A stretch of DNA of 64,000 nucleotides, from positions 6,576,001 to 6,640,000 of the forward strand of contig NZ_FNSO01000004.1 in the NCBI RefSeq assembly GCF_900105945.1, in the 5' to 3' direction. This document shows positions 9,732-20,940 of the stretch, piece by piece. Both the position numbers and the translations under genes were made by a program. This stretch comes from Amycolatopsis tolypomycina. Lineage in GTDB: Bacteria; Actinomycetota; Actinomycetes; Mycobacteriales; Pseudonocardiaceae. The notes beneath the pieces are model-generated. The model was not told the DNA's origin and made no database searches. It saw only the letters and a list, made by a program, of their open reading frames with translations. Position 1 is the first letter of the stretch. Each line of letters opens with the position of its first letter.

Positions 9732-9784
9732 GTCATGAACGACCCTTTCATGACGTCCGACGCAGTGAAAGAGTCGTTCATGGC
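9732..9784. repeat. Palindromic intergenic repeat, ATGAACGAC family
   Basis: The left arm has the form GTCATGAA-N7-TTCATGAC (9732-9754), itself a small palindrome. The right arm (about 9766-9784) is its imperfect inverse with GAAAGAGTCGTTCATG. The same element occurs again at 30658-30710. It lies just after the Lrp-type gene. The rest of the gap up to 9981 holds an AT-richer stretch around 9868-9900 that may carry the promoter of the glycosidase; no gene is seen in it. Confidence 0.8.
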
Positions 9785-9981
9785 GTGGCGGGCAGAACCC
9801 TTGCCCGGCAGTGCTCTTGACCTTCGGCGCGCCGCCGGATAAGGGTGGCCACGCCACCGAGCGACTCTTAGTTTATGTCGAGAATTAACAGGCCGTGCAA
9901 ACAATCGAAACCCTTGACTGCCTCCCCGTCGCCCGGTGAGGATCGGCCGGTCCGCCGTTCATCGCAGAATGGACCAGACCC

Positions 9982-12627
<2,646 letters not shown>

Positions 12628-12632
12628 CGGCG

Positions 12633-12667
12633 ACCGGGCCGGGAGCGGCTTCCGCTCCCGGCCCGGT
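12633..12667 (+). terminator. Hairpin after the GH3 gene
   Basis: Perfect 16-bp stem: ACCGGGCCGGGAGCGG at 12633-12648 with its inverse at 12652-12667 and a CTT loop. It starts five bases after the glycosidase stop and precedes the DUF885 gene, with a weak T-rich stretch behind it. Likely an intrinsic terminator of the high-GC type. Confidence 0.75.
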
Positions 12668-12689
12668 TCGTTTCCGGCACGATGAAGAA

Positions 12690-14324
12690 ATGACCTCCGA
12701 AGCGGCCACCCTCGCCGACGAACTCGTCCAGGTCCTGGCCACCTGGATGCCCCTCGAAGCGACCTTCGTGGGCGTCCCCGGCCACGACCACGAACTCGCC
12801 GACCCCAGCGAAGCCGGCCACGCACGCCTCCGCGCCGAAGCCGCCGGCATCCTCGACCGGGCCAGGGCCTCGGCCGATCCCGACAAGATCACGCTGGGGG
12901 TCGTCGTCCAGCAGACCGAGGCGCTGATCACCCAGATCGACGCCCGCGTTGTGGAATTCACCCTCGCCGAACCCATGTACGCGATCGGCATGAGCCACCT
13001 GGCCTTCCTGCCGCAGCTCGAGCCCACCGGCGAGCAGGCCGAGGAGGACTTCCTGAGCCGGCTCGCCGCGTTCCCCGCCTTCTACGACGCTCTCGCCGAA
13101 CGCCACCGCGCCGGCCTCCGCGCCGGCCGGACGCCCGTCGACCGCAGGGCCCACCACGCGCTCGGGATCCTCGACCGGTTCCTCGCGCAGGACTCGCCTT
13201 TTCCCCAGCCGCTCACCGGAGACCGCGGCGCGCGCCGCGACGAACTGGTGGCCGGGAAGGTGCGGCCGGCGCTGGCCCGCTACCGCGAGTTCCTCGCCAC
13301 GGAGGTCGCCGGGCACGGCAGAAAAGACGACCGGCCCGGCCTCTGCTGGCTCGAAGGCGGCGAAGCCCACTACACCGCCCTGGCGCGCATGTACACCACC
13401 ACCGACCACACTCCCGCGGAGCTGCATGAGCTGGGCCGAAGCGTGCTCGCCGAGCTCGAAGCCGAGTACGCCGAGCTCGGCGGCCGGGTGTTCGGGCTGA
13501 CCGACCCGGCCGAGGTGCGCCGCCGGCTGCGCAGCGACGAAAGCCTCCGCTGGCGGGACGCCGAGGAGATGCTCGAAACCGCGCGCGCTGCCGTGGCCAG
13601 GGCGACGGCCGCCGCGCCGGACTGGTTCCCGCGGGTGCCGAAGGCCGAGTGCGTGGTGAAGGCGGTGCCGGACGCCGAAGCGCCGGTTGCGTCGGCGGCC
13701 TACTACATGCCGCCCGCGCTCGACGGATCCCGGCCGGGCGTCTACTACACCAACACCCACGAGGTGCACACGCGCGACCGGTTCATCGCCGAGACCGTCG
13801 CCTTCCACGAAGCCGTGCCCGGCCACCACTTCGCGGAGTCGCTGGCGCTGGAGCTGACCGACCTGCCGCAGCTGCGGCGGATCGCGCTGATCACCGCCTA
13901 CGACGAAGGCTGGGCCCTCTACACCGAGCGGCTCGCCGACGAGATGGGCCTGTTCTCGAGCGACCTGATGCGGCTCGGCATGGTGGCCGAGGACTCGGTC
14001 CGCGCGGCCCGCCTGGTGGTCGACACCGGCCTGCACGCGCGGGGCTGGACACGGCAGCAGTGCGTCGAGTTCCTGCGCGCGAACACCGGCCTGTCCGAGG
14101 TCGAAGTGCAGTCCGAAACGGACCGGTACATCGAGAGCCCCGGCCAGGCCTTGGCCTACATGACCGGGCGGCTGGAGATCGTCCGCCTCCGCCGGTTCGC
14201 CGAGGAAGCCCTCGGCGACGCCTTCGACATCAAGGAGTTCCACGGCGTCGTACTGGGCAGCGGAAAGCTGCCGATGAAGGTCCTGGAGGACGTCGTCCGG
14301 GCCTGGGTCGGCGCCAAGGTGTGA
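12690..14324 (+). CDS. DUF885-family protein, zinc-peptidase-like
   Basis: 544 residues from the ATG at 12690. The key motif is HEAVPGHH at 373-380, the metal-binding HExxPGHH signature of the DUF885 family, with a downstream Glu in TAYDEGWALYTE. No signal peptide is seen, so it is probably cytoplasmic. Family members are thought to be metal-dependent carboxypeptidase-like hydrolases, but the substrate is unknown. The open frame continues upstream through the GH3 gene in another phase; the start was placed after the terminator hairpin, where the family N terminus begins. It is not clearly linked to its neighbours. Confidence 0.85.
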   Translation: MTSEAATLADELVQVLATWMPLEATFVGVPGHDHELADPSEAGHARLRAEAAGILDRARASADPDKITLGVVVQQTEALITQIDARVVEFTLAEPMYAIGMSHLAFLPQLEPTGEQAEEDFLSRLAAFPAFYDALAERHRAGLRAGRTPVDRRAHHALGILDRFLAQDSPFPQPLTGDRGARRDELVAGKVRPALARYREFLATEVAGHGRKDDRPGLCWLEGGEAHYTALARMYTTTDHTPAELHELGRSVLAELEAEYAELGGRVFGLTDPAEVRRRLRSDESLRWRDAEEMLETARAAVARATAAAPDWFPRVPKAECVVKAVPDAEAPVASAAYYMPPALDGSRPGVYYTNTHEVHTRDRFIAETVAFHEAVPGHHFAESLALELTDLPQLRRIALITAYDEGWALYTERLADEMGLFSSDLMRLGMVAEDSVRAARLVVDTGLHARGWTRQQCVEFLRANTGLSEVEVQSETDRYIESPGQALAYMTGRLEIVRLRRFAEEALGDAFDIKEFHGVVLGSGKLPMKVLEDVVRAWVGAKV

Positions 14325-14364
14325 AGATCCGGTCAGGATGCGGTGGGAACGGTGTCAGGACGCC

Positions 14365-14370
14365 TACCCT
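14365..14370 (+). promoter_or_regulatory. -10 element TACCCT for a leaderless response-regulator mRNA
   Basis: TACCCT fits the actinobacterial TANNNT pattern and ends 7 bases before the GTG at 14378, so transcription would begin at or next to the start codon. No clear -35 box. No Shine-Dalgarno sequence is present before the GTG, which agrees with a leaderless message. Confidence 0.45.
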
Positions 14371-14377
14371 CGACGCC

Positions 14378-15073
14378 GTGTGCGCACGTGTACTGGTCGC
14401 CGAGGACGACGAGAAGCAGGCCGAGGTCCTCCGGCTCTACCTCGAGAGCGAAGGCCACACCGTGGTGCTGGCCCCGGACGGCCGGGCGGCGCTCGACGAG
14501 GCCCGGCGTGACCGGCCCGACCTGCTGGTCCTCGACGTGATGATGCCGAAGGTCGACGGTCTCGACGTCTGCCGGATCCTGCGGCAGGAGTCCGACGTCG
14601 CCGTGCTGATGCTCACCGCCCGTGCCACCGAGGACGACCTGCTGCTCGGCCTCGACCTCGGCGCCGACGACTACCTCACCAAGCCCTACAGCCCACGCGA
14701 GCTGATGGCGCGGGTCCGGACGCTGCTGCGGCGCACCGCGCCGCGCCGCGAACCGCCCGACAGCGCGTTGCGCGCGGGCCTGCTGCGGCTCGACCCGGTG
14801 CGGCACGAGGTGTCCGTCGGCGGGCGGCCGGTCGACACGACGCCGGGTGAGTTCCAGCTGCTGGAGACGCTGATCCGGCAGCCGGGCCGGGTGTTCACCC
14901 GCCGTCAGCTGCTGGAGCTGACCCGCGGCGACGACCGGTTCGTCAGCACCCGGATCATCGACGTCCACGTGCTCAACCTGCGCAAGAAGCTCGAACCCGA
15001 CCCGCAGAAGCCCGTCTACCTGCGGACCGTCTTCGGCGTCGGGTACAAGCTCACCCCCGAAGATGCCGCGTAG
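14378..15073 (+). CDS. OmpR/PhoB-type response regulator
   Basis: 231 residues. Receiver domain with acidic pocket AEDDE near the N terminus, phospho-acceptor Asp53 in VLDVMMPKVDG, Thr in MLTARAT and Lys in YLTKPYSP. A winged-helix DNA-binding domain follows from about 135 (GEFQLLETLIRQPGRVFTRR; ends VFGVGYKLTP). GTG start at 14378; the frame is open much further upstream, but that is the shadow of the DUF885 gene. It overlaps the sensor kinase gene by 11 bp and forms a two-component pair with it. Target genes cannot be told from the sequence. Confidence 0.9.
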   Translation: MCARVLVAEDDEKQAEVLRLYLESEGHTVVLAPDGRAALDEARRDRPDLLVLDVMMPKVDGLDVCRILRQESDVAVLMLTARATEDDLLLGLDLGADDYLTKPYSPRELMARVRTLLRRTAPRREPPDSALRAGLLRLDPVRHEVSVGGRPVDTTPGEFQLLETLIRQPGRVFTRRQLLELTRGDDRFVSTRIIDVHVLNLRKKLEPDPQKPVYLRTVFGVGYKLTPEDAA

Positions 15074-16874
15074 CCCGAGGCGCTCTTCTCAGCCGAGGGC
15101 GCGTCAGCACAGCTTCCCGCGGCGACGCAGTCTGGTCGTCCGGCTCACCGCCGTCTCGCTGCTGATCGCCCTCGCCTCCATCGCGGCGACCACCTGGCTC
15201 GCCGTGCAGACCACCACCCGCGCGATCCAGCAGGAGCAGGGCCAGGCCCTCTCCGGCGACGCGACGATCTACACCGAGCTGCTCGGCTTCGCCGCGGCGA
15301 ACCACACGTGGGACCAGGTCGGCCCCCGGCTGCGGGCGTTGTCGGAGCAGACCGGCCGCCGGGTCGTGCTGACCACGCTCGACCGGCGCGTTCTCGGCGA
15401 CTCCGGTGGCGCGCCGGTCACCCTGCCGGTCAAGGCGACCGCGTCGGTCGACCCGCTGCACGTCGACCCGGTGCTGCTGCCCGAGGCCGGCACGAGCGGC
15501 ATCGACCCGCGCGCGACCGGCCCGTTCAAGCTGCCGCCGCCCGAACGCGCGGAACTCACCGCGCTGGCCACGAAGGCCACCGCCTGCCTCACCTCGCTCG
15601 GCCTGCCCAGCCAGATCCGAGACTCGCCGAGCGGGCGGCCGCTGCTCACCGGGATCGATCCGCTGACCGCCCGCTACTACGCCGCCAAGTGCCTGCTCTT
15701 CGAGCTCGCCGAGCCGACGCCGACCGAGCAGGCCGCGCTGACCAGCCTGAACGAGGCCGTCAACCGCTGCCTGCAGGGCCAGGGGGCCGAGCCGGTGAAA
15801 CTGGGTCTCGACCTGGAAGCCCTCGGCGTCCCCGAGCAGCGGCCGATCGAGGGCTGCCTCGACACGGCCCGCCGCGAACAGCTCGCGCCGTACGTGGCGC
15901 CGCCCGCGTTGCTCTTCACGCTCGGCCCCGGCGGATCGCCGCTGCCGACGTTCACGCTGTCGCGGGAGAACCTCACCCGGATCCTGGCGGTGACCGGCGG
16001 CGTGCTGCTGCTGGCCGTCGCGCTCACGACGCTCGTCGCGCGGCGGCTGTCCCGCCCGCTGCGGGCGCTGACCGAGGCGGCGCAGCAGGACCGGCCGGCG
16101 CCGGTGAAGTCCCGCGACGAGGTCGGCTACCTCGCCGCCGCGTTCAACGACCTCACCGCGCGGCGCGAACGCATCGAGGAACAGCGGAAGGCAATGGTCG
16201 GCGACATCGCCCACGAGCTGCGCAACCCGCTCAACGTCATCCGCGGCCGGCTGGAGGCCGCCGAGGACGGGCACCTCCCGTTCGACCGGGCCCTGACCGC
16301 GTCGCTGCTCGAAGAGACCGTGCTGCTGCAGCACATCGTCGACGACCTGCAGGACCTCGCCGCGGCCGACGCCGGGCAGCTGCGCCTGCACCCGGAACCC
16401 CTCGACGCGGCGGAGCTGGCCGGCCACGTCGCCGCGGCGCACGCCGACCGCGCGGCCGCGGCCGGCGTCACGCTCACCGTAGACACCACCGACGCCACCG
16501 GCGGCTGCGCGCTGGAGGCCGATCCGGTGCGGCTGCGCCAGGTCGTCGGCAACCTGGTGACGAACGCGATCCGGCACACCCCGCCCGGCGGGCGGGTCAC
16601 CATCCGCGTCTCGTCCACTGTGGACGAGGTGACGCTCGCCGTGGCCGACACCGGCACCGGCATCGCGGCCGAGGACCTGCCGCACGTGTTCGACCGGTTC
16701 TGGCGGGCCGAGAAGTCCCGCAGCCGCCAGACCGGCGGCAGCGGGCTCGGCCTCGCCATCGTGCGTCACCTCGTGCAGGCCCACGACGGCACGGTGGTCG
16801 CGGAGTCCGAAGTGGACGCCGGATCGACGTTCACCGTCCGGCTGCCGGTCGCCTACAGCGGCAGGCCGGCGTAG
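15063..16874 (+). CDS. Sensor histidine kinase, partner of the upstream regulator
   Basis: 603 residues. A membrane segment lies near 24-46 (VVRLTAVSLLIALASIAATT), then an extracytoplasmic sensor domain of about 255 residues with several Cys, and a second segment near 305-325 (ILAVTGGVLLLAVALTTLVA). HAMP follows, then a HisKA domain with His384 in IAHELRNPLN, and an HATPase domain: NLVTNAIRHTPPGG (N box), DTGTGI, FDRFWRAEKS and GGSGLGLAIV. The unusually large sensor domain suggests a specific extracellular ligand, not identified. Its 3' end overlaps the convergent pobA gene by 22 bp. Confidence 0.9.
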   Translation: MPRSPRRSSQPRARQHSFPRRRSLVVRLTAVSLLIALASIAATTWLAVQTTTRAIQQEQGQALSGDATIYTELLGFAAANHTWDQVGPRLRALSEQTGRRVVLTTLDRRVLGDSGGAPVTLPVKATASVDPLHVDPVLLPEAGTSGIDPRATGPFKLPPPERAELTALATKATACLTSLGLPSQIRDSPSGRPLLTGIDPLTARYYAAKCLLFELAEPTPTEQAALTSLNEAVNRCLQGQGAEPVKLGLDLEALGVPEQRPIEGCLDTARREQLAPYVAPPALLFTLGPGGSPLPTFTLSRENLTRILAVTGGVLLLAVALTTLVARRLSRPLRALTEAAQQDRPAPVKSRDEVGYLAAAFNDLTARRERIEEQRKAMVGDIAHELRNPLNVIRGRLEAAEDGHLPFDRALTASLLEETVLLQHIVDDLQDLAAADAGQLRLHPEPLDAAELAGHVAAAHADRAAAAGVTLTVDTTDATGGCALEADPVRLRQVVGNLVTNAIRHTPPGGRVTIRVSSTVDEVTLAVADTGTGIAAEDLPHVFDRFWRAEKSRSRQTGGSGLGLAIVRHLVQAHDGTVVAESEVDAGSTFTVRLPVAYSGRPA

Positions 16875-18004
16875 TTCTCGGCCAGCTCGGTCTTCGCGGC
16901 CGCCGACGTCACGGTGCGGTGGAGCTGGGCGAGCTGGAGCTGGGCGTCGAAGTCGTCGCCGTGGCGGTGCAGCATGGACGTCATCCACCACGAGAAGTGC
17001 GTGCAGCGCCAGACCCGCCGCAACGCCGTCTCCGAGTAGGCGTCCGCGAGCCGGTCGTCGCCGCGGAACGACGCCGTCAGGGCCCGCGCCAGCAGCGCGA
17101 CGTCCGCCACCGCCAGATTGAGCCCCTTCGCCCCGGTCGGCGGCATGATGTGTGCCGCGTCCCCGGCCAGGTAGAGGTTGCCGTGCCGCATCGGCGTCGT
17201 CACGAAGCTGCGCATCGGGAGCACGCTCTTCTCCGTGATCGGCCCGGTCTCCAAGGTCCAGCCCGGGACGCCGAGCCGGTCGGACAGCGCCGTCCAGATC
17301 CGGTCGTCGCTCCACCGCGCGATGTCCTCGTCCGGCGCGACCTGCAGGTAGAACCGGCTGACCCGCGGCGAGCGCATGCTGTGCATCGCGAAGCCGTCCG
17401 GGTGCCAGGCGTAGATCAGCTCGTCGGTCGACGGCGCGACGTCGGCCAGCACGCCCAGCCACGCGAACGGGTAGGCCCGCTCCCAGACCTGCGGCTGCGG
17501 CACGGAAGCGCGGCTCGGCCCGTGGAAGCCGTCGCAGCCGACGACGACGTCCGCGTCGATCCGCCGCGCGGTGCCGTCGGCGTCCACAAAGGTCACCGAC
17601 GGCTGCCCGGTGACGTCGTGCAGGGTGACGTCGGAGGCCGAGTAGTACGCCGGGCGGCCCGCCTTTTCCCGTGCCGCCATGAGGTCCTTGGTCACCTCGG
17701 TCTGCCCGTAGACGGTCACCGACCGTCCGATGAGGTCGGTGAAGTCGACGTGGTGCCGCTCCCCCGGCGATTGCAGGTGGATCCCGCGGTGCTCCATGCC
17801 TTCGACGTCGAGCCGGGCGCCGAGGCCGACGTCCCGCAGGAGTTCCACGGTCCCCGCTTCGAGGATGCCGGCGCGGATGCGCGCCTGGACGTACTCGGCG
17901 GTCTGCCGTTCGAGCAGCACGGAGTCGATGCCGTCGAGGCCGAGCAGGTGGGACAGCAGCAGCCCGGCCGGGCCGGCGCCGACGATGACGACCTGGGTAC
18001 GCAC
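16853..18004 (-). CDS. pobA: 4-hydroxybenzoate 3-monooxygenase
   Basis: 383 residues, FAD- and NAD(P)H-dependent flavoprotein hydroxylase that turns 4-hydroxybenzoate into protocatechuate in the beta-ketoadipate route. The dinucleotide fold GAGPAGLLLSHLL is at the N terminus. QARIRAGILEAGTVELL is typical of PobA, as is the second FAD motif GDAAHIMPPTGAKGLNLAV. GTG at 18004 chosen, with AAAGGA nine bases upstream and length close to the family norm of about 394. No protocatechuate ring-cleavage genes are in the window. The IclR-type gene upstream probably controls it. Confidence 0.92.
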   Translation of the reverse strand: MRTQVVIVGAGPAGLLLSHLLGLDGIDSVLLERQTAEYVQARIRAGILEAGTVELLRDVGLGARLDVEGMEHRGIHLQSPGERHHVDFTDLIGRSVTVYGQTEVTKDLMAAREKAGRPAYYSASDVTLHDVTGQPSVTFVDADGTARRIDADVVVGCDGFHGPSRASVPQPQVWERAYPFAWLGVLADVAPSTDELIYAWHPDGFAMHSMRSPRVSRFYLQVAPDEDIARWSDDRIWTALSDRLGVPGWTLETGPITEKSVLPMRSFVTTPMRHGNLYLAGDAAHIMPPTGAKGLNLAVADVALLARALTASFRGDDRLADAYSETALRRVWRCTHFSWWMTSMLHRHGDDFDAQLQLAQLHRTVTSAAAKTELAENYAGLPL

Positions 18005-18078
18005 TGGAGGATGTCCTTTCCCGCGACGAGGCCCCGAGCATGAATCGGCGGCCGGGCCCGCCACCAGGCCATTCTCAT

Positions 18079-18834
18079 TCAGTGAGAGGAATTCCCCATC
18101 GCGCGCGAGATCCCGCGCGCGGCGGCCCGCAGCGCCGGGATCTGCGTCCGCGCGGCCCGGTCGTTGGGCACGATCACCGACAGCGCGGCGACGACGTCAC
18201 CACCGGGCCCCCGCAGCGGGACGGCGATGCCCGTGGTCTCTTCGTCGATGAAGCCGGCACAGAAGGCGTAGCCGTTGCGCCGGACGTCGGCGAGGAACCG
18301 GCGCAGCCGCGCCGGTTCGGTCAGCGTCGTCCGCCGGAAGGCTTCGAGCGGACCGGCGAGCACCCGTTCCTGCAGGTCGGCGGGCGCGTGGGCGAGCAGC
18401 ACCAGCCCGGAGGACGACGCGTGCAGCGGCAGCCGCCCGGCCACCCGCGTCACGTTGACGACGGCCCCGGGCGCCGAGAGCCGTTCGACGAACAGGACCT
18501 CGCGGTCTTCCAGCACGGCGAGCTGGGTGTGGTGCCCGACCACGGCGTGCAGGTCTTCCATGAAGGGCATCGCGGCTTCCCGCAGCCCCAGGGTCGGCGA
18601 CGCCCGCGACGCGAGTTCCCAGAGCCGGACGCCGACGCGGATCCGCCGGTCGGGCTCCCGCCGCAGCCACCCGTGCCCGACGAGTTCTTCGACCAGCCGC
18701 GACGCGGTGGCGACGGGCAGGCCGGCTTTCCGCGCGATGTCGGTGACGCGCAGGGCGGGCGTGTCCGGCCCGAAGGTTTCGAAGATGCGGACGACCCGGC
18801 TGAGCACGGACTCGCCTGGAGCGCGCTTGATCAT
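18079..18834 (-). CDS. IclR-family regulator, probable activator/repressor of pobA
   Basis: 251 residues from the ATG at 18834. Winged HTH near 12-65 (LRVTDIARKAGLPVATASRL) and an IclR effector domain with GHHTQLAVLEDREVLFVERL and the conserved C-terminal IAVPLRGPGGDVVAALSV. PobR/PcaR regulators of aromatic catabolism belong to this family. Here the gene is upstream of pobA on the same strand with a 74-bp gap, not divergent as is common, so it may be co-transcribed with its target. Confidence 0.85.
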   Translation of the reverse strand: MIKRAPGESVLSRVVRIFETFGPDTPALRVTDIARKAGLPVATASRLVEELVGHGWLRREPDRRIRVGVRLWELASRASPTLGLREAAMPFMEDLHAVVGHHTQLAVLEDREVLFVERLSAPGAVVNVTRVAGRLPLHASSSGLVLLAHAPADLQERVLAGPLEAFRRTTLTEPARLRRFLADVRRNGYAFCAGFIDEETTGIAVPLRGPGGDVVAALSVIVPNDRAARTQIPALRAAARGISRAMGNSSH

Positions 18835-18851
18835 GTCACCAGCACCACGTC

Positions 18852-18890
18852 GGACAGTGTGCCCCACCGGGGCTGCGGGGCACACTGTCC
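18852..18890. terminator. 14-bp stem hairpin between chitinase and IclR genes
   Basis: GGACAGTGTGCCCC at 18852-18865 is perfectly repeated in inverse at 18877-18890, with an 11-base loop. It begins 4 bp past the stop of the chitinase gene and 18 bp before the IclR start, both on the minus strand. It is therefore most likely the chitinase terminator. There is no T-tract, so an operator for the IclR gene is an alternative. Confidence 0.6.
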
Positions 18891-18894
18891 GGCG

Positions 18895-20661
18895 TCAGGG
18901 CAGGGCGTTGAGGAACGGTTCGTGGCTGTTCTGGAACTCCCAGTTGTAGTACTTGTCCCAATTGATCGACCAGGTCATCAGCCCGCGGAGCGCGGGCGAA
19001 GTCCCCCCGCGCAGCGCGTAGGAGCCACACCCGCTGCCCTTGACCAGGCAGTTGACGGCGGTCTGCACATCGGCGGGCGAGGTGTAGCCGTTGCCGGCGC
19101 TGACGGCGGCGGGCAGCCCGATGGCGATCTGGTCGGGACGCAGGCCGGGGAAGAACTGCCCGGTGCCGGCCACGCTGAAGCCGGCTTTGAGCATGTCGGT
19201 CATCGCGATGTGGAAGTCGGGTCCGCCCATGGTGTGGTACTGGTTGTCGAGCCCCATGACTGGGCCGGAGTTGTAGTCCTGGACGTGCAGCAGGGTGAGC
19301 GAGTCCCGCAGCGCGTGGATGACGGGGAGGTAGGCGCCGGTCCGCGCGTCACCGGTGCCGGAGCCGCCGTAGAACTGGTGCCCGACCTGCACGAAGAAGG
19401 TCTCGGGAGCCATGGTGAGCACGAAGCCCGAGCCGTACTTCGCCTTGAGCGTCTTGAGCGCGGAGACGAGGTTGACGACGACGGGCGTGGTCGGGTTCCG
19501 GAAGTCGGTGTCCCCGGCGTTGAGGGAGAGGGAGTGCCCTTCGAAGTCGACGTCGAGGCCGTTCAGGCCGTATTTGTCGATGATGGCCGAGACGGAGCTG
19601 ACGAACTTGTCCCGCGCGGCGGCGGTGGTCAGCTGGACCTGGCCGTTCTGCCCACCGATGGAGATGAGCACCTTCTTGCCCTGGGCTTGTTTGGTTTTGA
19701 TGGCGGAGATGAACTCGGAATCACTCTCGACGTTCGGGCATTCGGCAACGGGACACCGGGTGAAGCGGATGTCCCCGGAGGTGACGGAGGTCGGCTCCCC
19801 GAAGGCAAGATCGATGACATCCCAGGCGGCGGGGACGTCGGCCATCCGGACATAGCCGGAGCCATTGGCGAAGCTGGCGTGCAGATAGCCGACAAGGGCG
19901 TGCTTGGGCAGCCCGGTATCGACGCAGCCACTGGTACTCCCGGTGACAAGGGCACTCTTGGCCGACTCCCCGGCCGCGTTGTAGGCGGCGACGGAGTAGC
20001 TGTGGGTTTCGCAGGCTTTGAGACCCCCGATGGTCGCGGCCGTCCCGCTCACGGTGGCAACGACGGCGGCGCCCTCGTAGACGCGATAGCCGCTGACGGT
20101 CCCGGCACTCGCACCCCAGCCGAGGGCGATGGAGGTGTTCGTGACGGAGGTGACCTGCGGCGCACCGGGCGAGCCGGGAGTGCCGGGGGTGCTCCCACCG
20201 GCACCATCGAGGACGACGTCGTCGGCGTAGTAGGTGCCGGCGCCGTACCAGCCGTGGAGGTAGAGCTGGGCGGAGGTCTGGGTGCCGGTGGTGGTGAAGG
20301 TGAGTTGGAGCTGGTTGTAGTTCGTGTTGCCGGACCACGTCGAGGGCCCACCGGTGATCCCGAGGTAGACGGGATTCCCCCGCACCCAGGCGGAGACGGA
20401 GTAGGTGGAGTTGGGCCGAACGGAGACGGTCTGCGAGCACTGAGCGTAATCAGAGCCCACAGGGGTGGCGGCCAGGGCATGACTGCCGGAGCGCACGGGC
20501 GAGCTCACGACGGCGGCGTTGGCACAGGTCCAGCCGGAGAGCGAGCCGTACTCGAAGCCGGGGTTGGCGAGCAGGTTGTCGGCTTGAGCGGGGGCGGCGA
20601 GAAGCCCGGAAAGGGTGAGCACGAAGGCGGCGAGTGTTACGGACAGTCGGGAACGCCTCAT
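18895..20661 (-). CDS. Secreted GH18 chitinase with CBM-like and FN3 domains
   Basis: 588 residues. Signal peptide (MRRSRLSVTLAAFVLTLSG to AQA). Then a carbohydrate-binding module-like beta-sandwich (NLLANPGFEYGSLSGWTC, CBM4/9 type), a Gly/Pro linker, a fibronectin type III domain (APQVTSVTNTSIALGWG) and a GH18 barrel. The barrel carries LISIGGQNG and the catalytic LDVDFEG with Asp370, Asp372 and acid Glu374; the first Asp of the usual DxxDxDxE is Asn here. The ATG at 20661 is chosen because the signal peptide starts there; the frame extends upstream into the promoter. Role: chitin hydrolysis outside the cell. Confidence 0.92.
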   Translation of the reverse strand: MRRSRLSVTLAAFVLTLSGLLAAPAQADNLLANPGFEYGSLSGWTCANAAVVSSPVRSGSHALAATPVGSDYAQCSQTVSVRPNSTYSVSAWVRGNPVYLGITGGPSTWSGNTNYNQLQLTFTTTGTQTSAQLYLHGWYGAGTYYADDVVLDGAGGSTPGTPGSPGAPQVTSVTNTSIALGWGASAGTVSGYRVYEGAAVVATVSGTAATIGGLKACETHSYSVAAYNAAGESAKSALVTGSTSGCVDTGLPKHALVGYLHASFANGSGYVRMADVPAAWDVIDLAFGEPTSVTSGDIRFTRCPVAECPNVESDSEFISAIKTKQAQGKKVLISIGGQNGQVQLTTAAARDKFVSSVSAIIDKYGLNGLDVDFEGHSLSLNAGDTDFRNPTTPVVVNLVSALKTLKAKYGSGFVLTMAPETFFVQVGHQFYGGSGTGDARTGAYLPVIHALRDSLTLLHVQDYNSGPVMGLDNQYHTMGGPDFHIAMTDMLKAGFSVAGTGQFFPGLRPDQIAIGLPAAVSAGNGYTSPADVQTAVNCLVKGSGCGSYALRGGTSPALRGLMTWSINWDKYYNWEFQNSHEPFLNALP

Positions 20662-20689
20662 CGGGTCCTCCAGGTGGCGGGGAGGTTTA

Positions 20690-20724
20690 TTGTCTGGACC
20701 AATATGCGAGTTGTCCAGACCAAA
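20690..20724 (-). promoter_or_regulatory. Direct repeats upstream of chitinase, DasR/chitinase-box-like
   Basis: Read on the minus strand there are two boxes, TGGTCTGGACAA and TGGTCCAGACAA, 21 bp apart start to start. They lie about 30-60 bp before the chitinase start. Both differ by two bases from TGGTCTAGACCA, the core of Streptomyces DasR sites, and resemble the 12-bp direct repeats in Streptomyces chitinase promoters. Likely the element for repression without chitin oligosaccharides. Confidence 0.7.
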
Positions 20725-20824
20725 AGGAGGGGTTGCGCCAGGCGCCGGGTTGCGACGGGCCGCGGGCGGCCACAAACCCAGCCCCGACCACACCCTCCTG
20801 CCGACCCGATACGCAGCCGCCTCA

Positions 20825-20882
20825 GCGGCCGTCACGCCGGGTCAAGGCACGCTTTCCCGCCTTGACGCGGCGTGACGGCCGC
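20825..20882. terminator. Long hairpin after the P-loop kinase-like gene
   Basis: GCGGCCGTCACGCC at 20825-20838 pairs with 20869-20882, and the inner GTCAAGG at 20841-20847 pairs with 20860-20866, leaving a 12-base loop. It lies 58 bp past the end of the minus-strand gene at 20941 and upstream of the chitinase promoter, so it probably insulates the two units. The rest of the gap 20662-20940 shows no gene. Confidence 0.65.
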
Positions 20883-20940
20883 CGAACGATCCGGCGTCCG
20901 GGTTGGTGGAATTACAAAACCCCAGGTCAGCCGGGAACCC

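Noticed and set aside
15051..18041. 996-residue minus-strand and 911-residue plus-strand open frames over the kinase and pobA
   Set aside because: They are antisense or out-of-phase frames of the well-supported sensor kinase and pobA genes, a common effect of high GC.
18040..20865. 941-residue plus-strand open frame opposite the chitinase
   Set aside because: No motif, and the chitinase and IclR frames on the other strand are complete with signal peptide and catalytic residues.
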